Positions 7,876 to 16,894 of a DNA stretch of 64,000 nt are shown here, piece after piece. The notes under the pieces are model-generated. The model was not told the DNA's origin. It did no database searches and saw only the letters and a list, made by a program, of their open reading frames with translations. The translations under genes and the position numbers were made by a program. The stretch covers positions 1-64,000 of the forward strand of contig JAIOYF010000016.1 of assembly GCA_021741245.1 (NCBI GenBank), given 5' to 3'. Each line of letters begins with the position of its first letter. Positions within the stretch are counted from its first letter, which is position 1. The stretch is from Paracoccaceae bacterium. Its GTDB lineage: Bacteria > Pseudomonadota > Alphaproteobacteria > Rhodobacterales > Rhodobacteraceae.

Positions 7876-9414
7876 ATGAATGCACTGCCGCGACTTTTGT
7901 TGGCCACTGCTTTGGCCACATGCCCCGGGATATTCCCGGCCGCCGTCTTGGCCGAGGATCTGATCATCGGTTTCACACTGGATGCCGATACGCTTGATCC
8001 TGCGAACCACCGCAAGCGCGAGACCGAGACGATCATTCGCAACATCTATGACGGTCTTCTGACCCGTGATGCGAACATGCTTGTCGTGCCGGAAATCGCT
8101 GAATCGATGACGCAGGTTTCGGCAACGGAATATGACTTCAAGATCCGCTCGGGTATCAAGTTCCACGACGGCACCATGCTGACCGCCGAAGATGTCAAAT
8201 TCACCCTCGACCGCATTACCGTCGAGGGGGCAATGGGGGGGCAGACAAGCCCACGTCAGGGCCTGATGGGGCCGGTCGCGTCGGTCGAAGTAACTGCGGC
8301 AGATACAGTCCGGATCACGCTGAAAGAACCTTGGCCTATCTTGCCCGCGATGTTGCCCAACCAGCAGATCGTCTCGAAGGCTTATGTGGAAAAAGTCGGC
8401 AATGAGGGTCTGGCCACGATGGAGAATGGCACTGGTCCCTTCAAGCTGGTGGAATGGCGCAAGGGCGATGCCGTCATTTTGGAGCGGTTCGATGACTACT
8501 ACGGGGGCGCCACAGACATTGCTCCGGTCGGCAAGGCCTGCGTGGATCGGGTGATCTTCAAGATCATCCCCGAAAGCGCAAGCCGTGTGGCGGCGCTTTT
8601 GGCGGGCGAAGTGCAAATCATCAACGAGCTGCCCGCCTTTTCGATGGCGCAGGTTGCCGCAAATGATGGCACGCAGGTGATGACGGTGAACGGCACCCGC
8701 AGCTTCTTTATCGCCATGAACATGGAAGGCGAGGCCTTTGATGACATCAAGGTGCGCCAAGCTGCCGCGATGTCCATCGACAAGGATTTGATCATCGACA
8801 AGATCCTTGCCGGCACTGCGTCGCCCATCGACGGGATATTGTCGCCAGACGCCTTTGGTGCCAGCGAACTGCCGAAAGCAGGCTATGACCTGGAAAAGGC
8901 GAAGGCGCTTTTGGTTGAGGCCGGCTTCCCCGATGGGATCGATGTGACGATGGATACCGAAGGTGCCTTCAAGGACACCGCCGAGGCTGTTGCCTCAATG
9001 CTGACCAAGGCAGGTATCCGCACGACTGTGGTGGTGGGAGAGGGCGCGCAGCTTTCCGATAAATGGCGCACCAAAGGCGCGCCGAAGTCGGGCGACATGT
9101 ACTTCACCAGTTGGGGAAATGGCTCGCTTGATCCTTTCGACATCTTCACCCCCACGCACCGCACCAACGACCGGGGCAATTCGGCAGGCTATGCCAACCC
9201 GGCCCTCGATGCCTTGCTGGATGCGGCGGCCGTAGAACTGGACGTCGAAAAGCGCCGTGCAATGTATCGTGAGGCCGAGTTGATGATCAACGCGGATCAA
9301 CCCTATGTCTACCTGTGGGTTCCCCAAGACATCTATGGCGTCTCAAAGCGGGTGACTGGCTGGCAGCCGAGCGCTGACAGCCGGATCAATCTGCACGACG
9401 CCTGCCTGAACTGA
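7876..9414 (+). CDS. Peptide-type ABC transporter substrate-binding protein (family 5)
   Basis: A 512-residue periplasmic solute-binding protein of the DppA/OppA family. Residues 1-26 form a Sec signal peptide ending AAVLA; the mature part begins EDLIIGFTLDADTLDPANHRK, and the family-5 signature DFKIRSGIKFHDGTMLTAEDVKFTLDR lies around residues 92-118. It binds di-/oligopeptides or peptide-like compounds for the two permeases and two ATPases encoded next. A strong ribosome site (AAAGGGAGAATTCC) precedes the ATG. It is the first gene after the sigma-54 promoter at 7789, so uptake is probably tied to the dedicated RpoN. The ligand cannot be told from sequence. Confidence 0.9.
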   Translation: MNALPRLLLATALATCPGIFPAAVLAEDLIIGFTLDADTLDPANHRKRETETIIRNIYDGLLTRDANMLVVPEIAESMTQVSATEYDFKIRSGIKFHDGTMLTAEDVKFTLDRITVEGAMGGQTSPRQGLMGPVASVEVTAADTVRITLKEPWPILPAMLPNQQIVSKAYVEKVGNEGLATMENGTGPFKLVEWRKGDAVILERFDDYYGGATDIAPVGKACVDRVIFKIIPESASRVAALLAGEVQIINELPAFSMAQVAANDGTQVMTVNGTRSFFIAMNMEGEAFDDIKVRQAAAMSIDKDLIIDKILAGTASPIDGILSPDAFGASELPKAGYDLEKAKALLVEAGFPDGIDVTMDTEGAFKDTAEAVASMLTKAGIRTTVVVGEGAQLSDKWRTKGAPKSGDMYFTSWGNGSLDPFDIFTPTHRTNDRGNSAGYANPALDALLDAAAVELDVEKRRAMYREAELMINADQPYVYLWVPQDIYGVSKRVTGWQPSADSRINLHDACLN

Positions 9415-9436
9415 ATTTGAACCGGGAGCACTTGGG

Positions 9437-10444
9437 ATGAGTTTTGGAAAGCTGCTTGAACGGATTATCCAGCTTATCCCCGTGTTGCTTGGGGTCAGCC
9501 TCATCGTCTTTGTGATGTTGGCGTTGACCCCGGGCGATCCGGTTCAGATCATGGTTGGCGAACAGTCGATCACGCCCGAGCAAGAGGCCGAGCTACGGCG
9601 TGACCTTGGCCTGGACAAACCAATGGTGGAACGGTTCTTTATCTTCCTTGGGAATGCAGCCCAGTTCGATTTCGGGCAAAGCTATTATCACGGTCGCCCT
9701 GTTTCGGCTGTGATCGCAGAGCGGCTGCCTGCGACGATCGAACTTAGCCTTGTTGCGTTGATCGTGGCCCTTGTGACCGCAATCCCATTGGGCGTTCTGG
9801 CCGCAATCCGCAAGAACTCGGTCCTTGACCGATTGGCCACGGTCGGCTCCTTGCTCGGCGTGTCGCTGCCGGGTTTCTGGTTTGGCATCCTCTTGATCAT
9901 GCTTTTCTCGGTTCACCTTCAGATCCTGCCTGTGTCCGGGCGGATCGGCTATGCCAGCGAAGTGCCCACCGTCAGTGGATTTCTTTTGATCGACACCCTT
10001 TTGGCAGGCGACGTCAGGGCCTTTGGCGAGGCCTTGCGATACCTGATCCTTCCGGCCATCACACTGGGCCTGCCAATGACGGCAATCTTGATGCGTGTGA
10101 CCCGAACTTCGATGCTGGAGGTGATGCGACAAGACTATATCACCTTTGCCGAGGCAAAGGGCCTGCCGCGCCGCCGTGTGCTTTTCCGCCATGCATTGAA
10201 GAACGCGCTTATCCCCACCGTATCGGTTGCGGCCATTGAAATGGGCAGCCTTCTGGGTGGGAATATGATCGTGGAAACCGTCTTTGGCTGGCCGGGCTTG
10301 GGTCGGTTGGTCGTGGAGAGTATTTTCTTGCGCAACTACCCGCTCGTGCAGGCGGCGGTGCTGCTCTACGCGGTCACCTATGTGCTGCTCAACTTCATCG
10401 CCGATATCCTTTATACTGTCCTGAACCCAAGGGTGAAGCTGTGA
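9437..10444 (+). CDS. Peptide-type ABC transporter permease (DppB-like)
   Basis: A 335-residue inner-membrane protein with six predicted membrane spans, N-terminal FLERIIQLIPVLLGVSL-type start (here LLERIIQLIPVLLGVSLIVF) and the EAA loop YITFAEAKGLPRRRVLFRHALKNALIP that contacts the ATPases. It is the first of two permease subunits of the importer and typical in length for DppB/OppB. It follows the binding protein by 22 nt and overlaps the next permease gene by 4 nt, so it lies within one operon. Confidence 0.9.
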   Translation: MSFGKLLERIIQLIPVLLGVSLIVFVMLALTPGDPVQIMVGEQSITPEQEAELRRDLGLDKPMVERFFIFLGNAAQFDFGQSYYHGRPVSAVIAERLPATIELSLVALIVALVTAIPLGVLAAIRKNSVLDRLATVGSLLGVSLPGFWFGILLIMLFSVHLQILPVSGRIGYASEVPTVSGFLLIDTLLAGDVRAFGEALRYLILPAITLGLPMTAILMRVTRTSMLEVMRQDYITFAEAKGLPRRRVLFRHALKNALIPTVSVAAIEMGSLLGGNMIVETVFGWPGLGRLVVESIFLRNYPLVQAAVLLYAVTYVLLNFIADILYTVLNPRVKL

Positions 10445-11334
10445 CCGAGGCAACACTGGCATCCGCTCCTCCCGCAGACTCGCTTTTTCGCAGGAACCTG
10501 CGGGATTTCCGCAGCAACCGTCTGGCCATGGCCTCGGTCATTGTGGTTCTGATCTTTGTCATCATGGCAGTGGCGGCCCCGCTGATTGCGCCACAAGACC
10601 CTAATGAAACGGACCTTTTTCGCAGGCTGCAACCGCCTGCCTGGATCGAGGGCGGCGAGTGGGCCTTTGTGCTTGGCTGTGACGGCCTTGGACGAGACAT
10701 CTTTTCACGCATCATCTACGGCGCACGCATCTCGATCTTTATTGGTGTGGCGGTGATTGTTCTGGCGACGGGCGTGGGCATCCTTGCCGGTCTGGCTGCG
10801 GGTTATTTCCGTGGCTGGGTTGATGTGGTGATCGGTCGGATCGTCGATATCTTGCTGGGCTTTCCCTATCTGATCTTCGCTATCGGCCTGATGGCCATGA
10901 TGGGTCCGGGGCTGTTCAATATCGTGCTTGCACTTGCCTACAAGGAATGGGTCATCCCGTGCCGCGTTGTCCGGGGCGAAACACTGGCTGTGCGGGAACT
11001 GGAATATGTCGAGGCGGCCCGCGCCCTTGGTGCCGGGTCACGTCATATCATGTGGCGCGAGATCCTGCCCAATATCCTGTCACCCGTGATCGTTGTCTCA
11101 ACCATCCGCATGGCCAATGTCATCATCCTTGAGGCATCACTGTCATTCCTTGGGCTGGGCGTGCAACCGCCGACCGCAAGTTGGGGCAGCATGGTGTCGG
11201 ACGGGCGCGCCTTCATCCTTGAGGCATGGTGGGTTTCTACCTTTCCCGGCGTTGCCATCTTGCTGTTGGTTCTTGCCATCAATGTTGCGAGCCAAGGCCT
11301 GCGCGACGCCTTTGACCCGAGGTTCAGCGAATGA
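10441..11334 (+). CDS. Peptide-type ABC transporter permease (DppC-like)
   Basis: A 297-residue second permease subunit with an N-terminal cytoplasmic stretch, a first span at about residues 35-55, then the DPNETDLFRRLQPP and LGCDGLGRDIFSRIIYGARIS segments conserved in DppC/OppC. The coupling EAA loop is LEYVEAARALGAGSRHIMWREILPN. Start is GTG at 10441, overlapping the dppB-like stop; its own stop overlaps the next ATPase gene by 4 nt. It forms a heterodimeric channel with the preceding protein. Confidence 0.9.
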   Translation: MTEATLASAPPADSLFRRNLRDFRSNRLAMASVIVVLIFVIMAVAAPLIAPQDPNETDLFRRLQPPAWIEGGEWAFVLGCDGLGRDIFSRIIYGARISIFIGVAVIVLATGVGILAGLAAGYFRGWVDVVIGRIVDILLGFPYLIFAIGLMAMMGPGLFNIVLALAYKEWVIPCRVVRGETLAVRELEYVEAARALGAGSRHIMWREILPNILSPVIVVSTIRMANVIILEASLSFLGLGVQPPTASWGSMVSDGRAFILEAWWVSTFPGVAILLLVLAINVASQGLRDAFDPRFSE

Positions 11335-12320
11335 CCCTGCTTCTTGAAGTGACGAACCTGTGCACCGAATTCAACACCCGCGCCGGGCTGGTCCGGGCGG
11401 TGGATGGCGTCAGCCTGCGGGTATCACGCGGGGAATGTCTTGGCGTGGTTGGCGAAAGTGGTTCGGGAAAATCGGTGACCTTTGCCTCGGTCATGGGGTT
11501 GGTGCGATCTCCCGGTCGGATCACACATGGCATGATTTTCTTTGACGGTCGTGAGTTGCGGGACATGTCGCCCGATGAAATGCGCGCGACCCGCGGCCGT
11601 GACATCGCAATGACGATGCAAGATGCGCTGACCGCCCTGAACCCCGCCCTGACCGTGGGCGAACAATTGTCGGAAGTTCTGATCGCGCATGACGAGACAT
11701 TGCCCGCCGGACGGGCTGCCCGCCGTGTGGCGATCCGCGACAAATGCGTCGAGATGCTGGGTCTTGTCGGCATCCCTTCGCCGCAATCCCGTCTGGCGCA
11801 ATATCCGCACGAATTTTCGGGCGGGATGCGGCAACGGATCATGATCGCCATCGCCTTGGCTTGCCGCCCCAAACTGCTGATCGCCGATGAACCAACGACC
11901 GCGCTGGATGTGACCATACAGGCGCAGGTGCTGGAGCTGATCTCGGATATTCGGGCGCGACTGGGGATGGCGGTGGTGTTAATCACCCATGATCTTGGCG
12001 TGGTTGCCGAGCATTGCGACCGCGTGATGGTCATGTATGCCGGTCAGGTGGTGGAAGAGGGGCCGACAGAGCAGGTTATCACCCAGCCGCGCCACCCCTA
12101 CACTCGGGGGCTTTTGGCCTCTATCCCGCGGCCAGCGATGCGAGGCCAGCCCTTGACCCCGATCAACGGACAGGTGCCCGATCTGGTCGGGCTGCCGCCG
12201 CAATGCCGGTTTCAGTCCCGCTGCCCGATGGCGCGGCCCGAATGTCTGGTCGAGGTGCCGATGTTTGACGCAGGCCCTGACCGTCGTGCCCGCTGTCTGC
12301 GCCTGGAGGATATGCCATGA
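11331..12320 (+). CDS. Peptide-type ABC transporter ATPase (DppD-like)
   Basis: A 329-residue ATPase with Walker A GESGSGKS near residue 40, signature FSGGMRQRIMIAIAL, Walker B LLIADEPTTALD, the H-loop (LITHDLG) and the C-terminal oligopeptide-transporter domain containing a cysteine array (CRFQSRCPMARPECLVEVP) seen in DppD/OppD that may hold an iron-sulfur cluster. It pairs with the next ATPase to power import. Overlaps of 4 nt with both neighbouring genes show tight co-translation. Confidence 0.9.
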   Translation: MTLLLEVTNLCTEFNTRAGLVRAVDGVSLRVSRGECLGVVGESGSGKSVTFASVMGLVRSPGRITHGMIFFDGRELRDMSPDEMRATRGRDIAMTMQDALTALNPALTVGEQLSEVLIAHDETLPAGRAARRVAIRDKCVEMLGLVGIPSPQSRLAQYPHEFSGGMRQRIMIAIALACRPKLLIADEPTTALDVTIQAQVLELISDIRARLGMAVVLITHDLGVVAEHCDRVMVMYAGQVVEEGPTEQVITQPRHPYTRGLLASIPRPAMRGQPLTPINGQVPDLVGLPPQCRFQSRCPMARPECLVEVPMFDAGPDRRARCLRLEDMP

Positions 12321-13321
12321 GCTTGCTTCAGGTTACTGACCTGTCGATGCATTATCAAGGCCGCCAATCTCTGGTCCAGCGCCTGTCGGGCAATCCGCAA
12401 TCGGTTGTTCGAGCGGTAGAGGGCGTTTCGCTGCATGTTGAAAAGGGCGAGGTGCTGGGCCTGATTGGCGAAAGTGGCTGCGGCAAGTCCACCTTGGGCC
12501 GCGCAATCTTGCGACTGCACGAACCGACCGCAGGCAAGGTTTTGTTTGACAACAGCGATGTCACCGCGTTGTCGCCCCCCGCGCTCAAGGCGATGCGGCG
12601 CCGGATGCAGATCATCTTCCAAGACCCTTACGCAAGCCTGAACCCCCGCCGCACCGTGGCCGAAATCGTTGGTCTGCCTTTGGCGCTGCATGGCATCGCA
12701 ATGGGCGATAAAGCACGCGAGATCACAGCACAGGTCCTGGAACGCGTTGGCCTTCGGTCAAGCCAACTTGACCGCTACCCACACCAGTTCTCCGGCGGCC
12801 AGCGGCAGCGTATCGGCATTGCAAGGGCGCTTGTCTCCAACCCCGAGTTCATAGTCTGCGATGAACCCGTATCGGCGCTGGACGTCTCTATTCAGGCACA
12901 GATCATCGCGCTTTTGCTGGAATTGAAGCGTGAACTGGGGTTGACCTATCTTTTCATCAGCCACGATATCTCGGTAATCGGGTACCTGAGTGACAGGGTT
13001 GCGGTGATGTATCTGGGCGAGATCGTTGAAACCGGGCCGGTCGCCGCGGTGTTGGACAATCCGCGCCATCCCTATACGCAAAGCCTGCTGTCTGCCGTGC
13101 CTGAAATCGGGGCCAAACGGGCAAAAGGCCGGGTGCGGTTGCAAGGTGACCTGCCCTCGCCCCTGAACCCACCAAAGGGTTGCAAGTTCCACACGCGCTG
13201 TCCGCTGGCCATTCCGATGTGCCAGACGATCGTCCCCGTTGTGCAAACATTGGGAGAGGGTCATCAGGCCGCCTGCCACCGCCTTGACGAAGGACTAAGC
13301 CTGCTGGACGGTGCCCGATGA
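12317..13321 (+). CDS. Peptide-type ABC transporter ATPase (DppF-like)
   Basis: A 334-residue ATPase with Walker A GESGCGKS, signature FSGGQRQRIGIARAL, Walker B FIVCDEPVSALD, and the C-terminal CKFHTRCPLAIPMCQ cysteine array. With the preceding ATPase it completes a five-gene importer. It overlaps the C45 hydrolase gene by 4 nt (ATGA), which places that enzyme in the same transcript and makes it likely that it processes the imported substrate. Confidence 0.9.
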   Translation: MSLLQVTDLSMHYQGRQSLVQRLSGNPQSVVRAVEGVSLHVEKGEVLGLIGESGCGKSTLGRAILRLHEPTAGKVLFDNSDVTALSPPALKAMRRRMQIIFQDPYASLNPRRTVAEIVGLPLALHGIAMGDKAREITAQVLERVGLRSSQLDRYPHQFSGGQRQRIGIARALVSNPEFIVCDEPVSALDVSIQAQIIALLLELKRELGLTYLFISHDISVIGYLSDRVAVMYLGEIVETGPVAAVLDNPRHPYTQSLLSAVPEIGAKRAKGRVRLQGDLPSPLNPPKGCKFHTRCPLAIPMCQTIVPVVQTLGEGHQAACHRLDEGLSLLDGAR

Positions 13322-14379
13322 TTGAGGTTTCGGCCCGCGGCACCCCCTATGAGCGGGGACGGGCACAACACGGCGCGGCTTTGGCAACAACGGTGCAACA
13401 GGCCACTGTCGCACGGGTCGAACGGGCAAGGGCCGATGGTCTGATCGACGCCGAAGCCCAAACCTATCTGACCGCGCAACGCCAGTTTCACGAAACCCTT
13501 GATCCCGAAGGTCTGGCGGAACTTGCAGGTGTGGCGGATGCTTTTGGCTTGTCCAAGACAGACCTGTTTGCGCATCTGCACTTGGGCACGTTGCGCGACA
13601 TGAAAGGCGGCGCTGTGCTGCTGGACGGGTGCAGCGCATGGGCCGTTCCGGGTGGGCCGGAAGGGCCGCTCGTGGTCAAGAACCGCGACTTTTCAGGCCT
13701 GCACCTTGGAATTCAATGTGTCATGCGCCACGCAGGTCCTGATATCGCAACCGGGCAAGTGCTTAGCCTTGGCAGCCTTGGCAGTCTGGCGGCGTGGTCC
13801 TCTGGCATTAACGCAGCCGGGCTTGCCGTGGCCGACACACAGGTGGCCGTGAACCGACATCGTGTGGGTTGGCTGCGGTATTTCCTGTTGCCCCGCCTCC
13901 TCGCCCGCGCGCAAACGGTGGCCGACGCTCTGGCCCTGATCCGCAGCCTGCCGCATGCGGGGGGAGGGACCTTGGTCCTGGCAGATCGTGATGGGGCAAC
14001 GGCGGCAGTAGAGCTTTCCGCGACGGGCCCGGTAATTGCGACAGGTGGACTGCAATGGCGAACCAACCACTACACCGCCCCTACAACGCAGGGTGAAACG
14101 CTTGGCCCCGATGGTGATCGGATTGCAGGCAATTCCCACCGCCGATTTGACTATCTGGGGCAGGTCTTGCCAGAACGGTCGTGGACAAACGGTGCCGCGA
14201 AAACCCTGATGTCCACCCATCCCGGCCCCAAGGCCGCCCCGCTTTGCCAGCATGCCGATGGTGCAGACGGAGCCGAGACCATTTCTTCGGTCATCTATTC
14301 GTGTAATGTCAACGGAATGGAGATCAGCGAAGGCACGCCCTGTCTTGGCCGCTGGCAGGTGATTACCCCCTGTCAATGA
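13318..14379 (+). CDS. C45-family N-terminal-nucleophile hydrolase/acyltransferase
   Basis: A 353-residue protein of the acyl-CoA:6-aminopenicillanate acyltransferase (C45) family. The N-terminus (IEVSARGTPYERGRAQHGAAL) and the autocleavage/nucleophile site DGCSAWAV (Cys105) followed by VVKNRDFSG are diagnostic; C45 enzymes self-cleave before the cysteine and hydrolyse or transfer amide-linked acyl groups. Here the gene is translationally coupled to a peptide-type importer, so the natural job is probably cleavage of an imported amide or N-acyl compound, not antibiotic synthesis. No signal peptide, hence cytoplasmic. The substrate is unknown. Confidence 0.8.
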   Translation: MIEVSARGTPYERGRAQHGAALATTVQQATVARVERARADGLIDAEAQTYLTAQRQFHETLDPEGLAELAGVADAFGLSKTDLFAHLHLGTLRDMKGGAVLLDGCSAWAVPGGPEGPLVVKNRDFSGLHLGIQCVMRHAGPDIATGQVLSLGSLGSLAAWSSGINAAGLAVADTQVAVNRHRVGWLRYFLLPRLLARAQTVADALALIRSLPHAGGGTLVLADRDGATAAVELSATGPVIATGGLQWRTNHYTAPTTQGETLGPDGDRIAGNSHRRFDYLGQVLPERSWTNGAAKTLMSTHPGPKAAPLCQHADGADGAETISSVIYSCNVNGMEISEGTPCLGRWQVITPCQ

Positions 14380-14403
14380 CCGGTCCGGGTACAAAGGAAC
14401 GGC

Positions 14404-15381
14404 ATGGCAGACTACCGCAACGAACTTGTCGGAACTTCACCGGCCATTGAATCCTTGCGCAGACTGATCGAACGGATTGGCCGCAGCCCAACCCGGACGG
14501 TGTTGATCTATGGTGAAACGGGCACGGGCAAGGGGTTGGTCGCGCGGATGATCCACCAAATCTCCAGCCGGGCGGATCGAGATTTTGTCGACATCAACTG
14601 CGCTGCCTTGCCCGCAAGTCTGATGGAGTCGGAGCTTTTTGGCCATGAAAAAGGCGCCTTCACGGGGGCCGTTGATCGCAAAATGGGGTTGGTTGAGGCT
14701 GCAAATCATGGCAGCGTTTTCTTGGACGAGATCCGGGAAATGGACCTGACCCTGCAGGCAAAGCTGCTGACGCTTCTTGATACTCAACAGTTCCGGCGGG
14801 TCGGGGCCGTCAAACAGGTCAAGGTCGACGTGCGCTTTATTGCGGCCACCAACAAAGTGTTGTTGACCGAAGTCAACTCGGGCCGGTTCCGCGAAGATTT
14901 GTACTATCGGCTTCAGGTGATTGCAGTAAACCTGCCCGCCTTGCGCGAACGGCGCGACGATGTGCTGACACTGGCCCGCCATTTCATTGCGCGCTTCAAC
15001 CGCTCATACGGCCGCAGCGTCCGGGGCCTGGCACCGGAAACCGAGCAGATCTTTCTGCGCTATCCTTGGCCGGGGAATGTGCGTGAATTGGAAAATCTGC
15101 TTGAGCGCATTTTCATTCTTGAGGATGAAGACGAGATATTGCCACGTCATCTGCCTGACCGAATATTGCGCACTGTCTCTGGTCAAGACAACAAGGTGGC
15201 ATCTGCGCCGATGGATGTCGGCGACGACTACCATTCCGCAACCGAGGCGTTTCAGCGCAGCCTTATCGGGCAGGCCATGTCGCAGGCGGACGGTAACCCG
15301 CAAGATGCGGCAAAAACCCTTGGATTGTCGCGCCATGCCCTCCGCCACCAGATGATCAAACTGGGCCTTCTGAAAGCTTGA
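14404..15381 (+). CDS. Sigma-54-dependent activator without a sensor domain
   Basis: A 325-residue enhancer-binding protein. The AAA+ domain starts almost at residue 1: Walker A GETGTGKG at 37-44, the sigma-54-contacting GAFTGA loop at 84-89, Walker B VFLDE at 105-109, and sensor FIAATNK. A Fis-type helix-turn-helix closes the protein (NPQDAAKTLGLSRHALRHQMIKLG). There is no receiver, PAS or other N-terminal input domain, so activity must be controlled by expression, by a partner (as for PspF/HrpR types), or be constitutive. Its position inside the island points to the two -24/-12 promoters at 7789 and 15475 as targets. Confidence 0.9.
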   Translation: MADYRNELVGTSPAIESLRRLIERIGRSPTRTVLIYGETGTGKGLVARMIHQISSRADRDFVDINCAALPASLMESELFGHEKGAFTGAVDRKMGLVEAANHGSVFLDEIREMDLTLQAKLLTLLDTQQFRRVGAVKQVKVDVRFIAATNKVLLTEVNSGRFREDLYYRLQVIAVNLPALRERRDDVLTLARHFIARFNRSYGRSVRGLAPETEQIFLRYPWPGNVRELENLLERIFILEDEDEILPRHLPDRILRTVSGQDNKVASAPMDVGDDYHSATEAFQRSLIGQAMSQADGNPQDAAKTLGLSRHALRHQMIKLGLLKA

Positions 15382-15392
15382 TCGTCGCTTGG

Positions 15393-15426
15393 GCGTGACT
15401 TTCGCACTTTTGCGTGGGTTTCGCGC
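15393..15426. promoter_or_regulatory. Candidate activator sites (UAS) upstream of the AtuA-like operon
   Basis: Two tandem near-dyads, GCGTG-N5-CGCAC (15393-15407) and GCGTG-N5-CGCGC (15412-15426), 19 bp apart and ending 50 bp before the -24 GG. They match the motifs at 7715-7750 and are the best candidates for binding by the local sigma-54 activator. Confidence 0.45.
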
Positions 15427-15474
15427 ACATATCGAGGGATGTGCAGGCTTGGCGTCCCGTTTTGCCCCAGAGTT

Positions 15475-15492
15475 CTGGCACGCTTTGCGCAT
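15475..15492 (+). promoter_or_regulatory. Sigma-54 (-24/-12) promoter of the AtuA-like operon
   Basis: CTGGCACGCTTTGCGCAT has GG at 15477-15478 and GC at 15489-15490 with the required 10-nt interval. It is nearly the same as the promoter at 7789, sharing TTCTGGCACG upstream and GCATAA downstream. Transcription would start near 15502, about 26 nt before the ATG at 15528. Confidence 0.8.
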
Positions 15493-15527
15493 AAGAAGGG
15501 GTATAACGCCGTGTGCAAGAGGATACC

Positions 15528-16886
15528 ATGTCGTCTATTAGGATCATCTGCCCGAATGGGCATCTGGGTTTTGCACCACTCAAAACCGAAAGCTTCCGTT
15601 TTGCCGTGGAAACGCGTCCCGATTTCATTGCTGCCGATTCAGGCAGTGACGACATTGGCCCCGTTCCCCTCGGCAATGACAGCTGTGCCAGCCCTCGTGC
15701 ATGGCAAGAGCATGACCTTGAGGAAATGCTCTTGGCGTCGCGCCGTCTTGGTGTGCCCATGGTCATCGGATCAGCAGGCGATACGGGCACGAATTCCCGG
15801 GTCGACATGTTTGTCCAGATCATTCGCGACATCGCAGCGCGGCACAATCTGCCGCCCTTCAGACTGGGATGGTTCTATTCCGAGGTGGATCGCGAATACG
15901 TTCGTGCAAAGATCCGCAACGGCTCTGCCATTCGGGGGCTTGATGCCCGTGACTACCTCACGGAAGAGGAACTCGACGCCACGTCCCGCGTCGTGGCAAT
16001 GGCGGGCGTGCACCCTTTCGTAAAGCTTCTGGAAGCGGGCTGTGATGTGATCATCGGGGGGCGGTCGTCTGACAGCGCCATCTTTGCGGCCTGCGCCCTG
16101 TTCAAAGGATATCCCGAGGCGGAAAGCTATTATCTTGGCAAGGTGCTTGAATGTGCCTCGTTCTGTGCGGAACCCTATGGCGCCAAAGAGACGGTCATGG
16201 GGGAGATCACGTCCGAGGCTGTGGAAGTGACTGCGATGGCCGCATGGCAGCGCTGCACCGTCGCGTCTGTTGCAGGCCATGCGATGTATGAGCGTTCAAA
16301 CCCGTTCCATGAATTCGTGGCCGGTGGCATGTTGGACATGACGCATTGCCACTATGACCAAGTCAGCGAAAAGACGACCCGTGTCACCGGGATGGACTTT
16401 GTTCCGGCAGAGGATTTCCGGGTCAAGTTGGAAGGGTCGGGCAAGGTGGGCGAGCGATTTATTGGCATGGCCGGCATCCGCGACCCCTATACCATCGCCA
16501 ACGTCGATGCAGTGATCGACTGGGCGCGAACGCAGACGATTGAGCGGTTTGGCCCGACAGGCTGGGAATTGCATTACAACGTCTTTGGACGCAACGGCGT
16601 GATGGGCGATATGGAACCCCTGAAGGACAAGCCCGGCCACGAGCTTTGCGTTGTGGTTCAAGGTGTGGCACCGACGCGCGAAATGGCGGAAGAGGTGTGC
16701 ATGACCGGCACACGGCAGATGTTCTATGCCCGCCTGCCCGACGTCAAGGGAACGGCCGGTGGCGTGTCCTTTGTGCTGGACGAGGTTATTCAGGCCAGCC
16801 CCGCCTATCGCTGGACGCTTAATCACACGATGGCGGTCAGTGATCCGCTGGAACTGTTCCCCACCCATTTCGAAACCGTCGGTTGA
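15528..16886 (+). CDS. AtuA-like (DUF1446) protein
   Basis: A 452-residue member of the acyclic-terpene-utilisation AtuA/DUF1446 family, recognised from IRIICPNGHLGF at the N-terminus, the DSGSDDIGP segment, GSAGDTGTNSRVD, and GCDVIIGGRSSDSAIFAACAL. AtuA was named from citronellol catabolism, but the biochemical activity of this branch is not established; in many genomes it is paired with a DUF4387 gene as here, probably as two subunits. The ATG at 15528 is preferred over GTG at 15513 because AGAGG lies just upstream. It is driven by the sigma-54 promoter at 15475. Confidence 0.8.
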   Translation: MSSIRIICPNGHLGFAPLKTESFRFAVETRPDFIAADSGSDDIGPVPLGNDSCASPRAWQEHDLEEMLLASRRLGVPMVIGSAGDTGTNSRVDMFVQIIRDIAARHNLPPFRLGWFYSEVDREYVRAKIRNGSAIRGLDARDYLTEEELDATSRVVAMAGVHPFVKLLEAGCDVIIGGRSSDSAIFAACALFKGYPEAESYYLGKVLECASFCAEPYGAKETVMGEITSEAVEVTAMAAWQRCTVASVAGHAMYERSNPFHEFVAGGMLDMTHCHYDQVSEKTTRVTGMDFVPAEDFRVKLEGSGKVGERFIGMAGIRDPYTIANVDAVIDWARTQTIERFGPTGWELHYNVFGRNGVMGDMEPLKDKPGHELCVVVQGVAPTREMAEEVCMTGTRQMFYARLPDVKGTAGGVSFVLDEVIQASPAYRWTLNHTMAVSDPLELFPTHFETVG

Positions 16887-16894
16887 GGCGCGCC

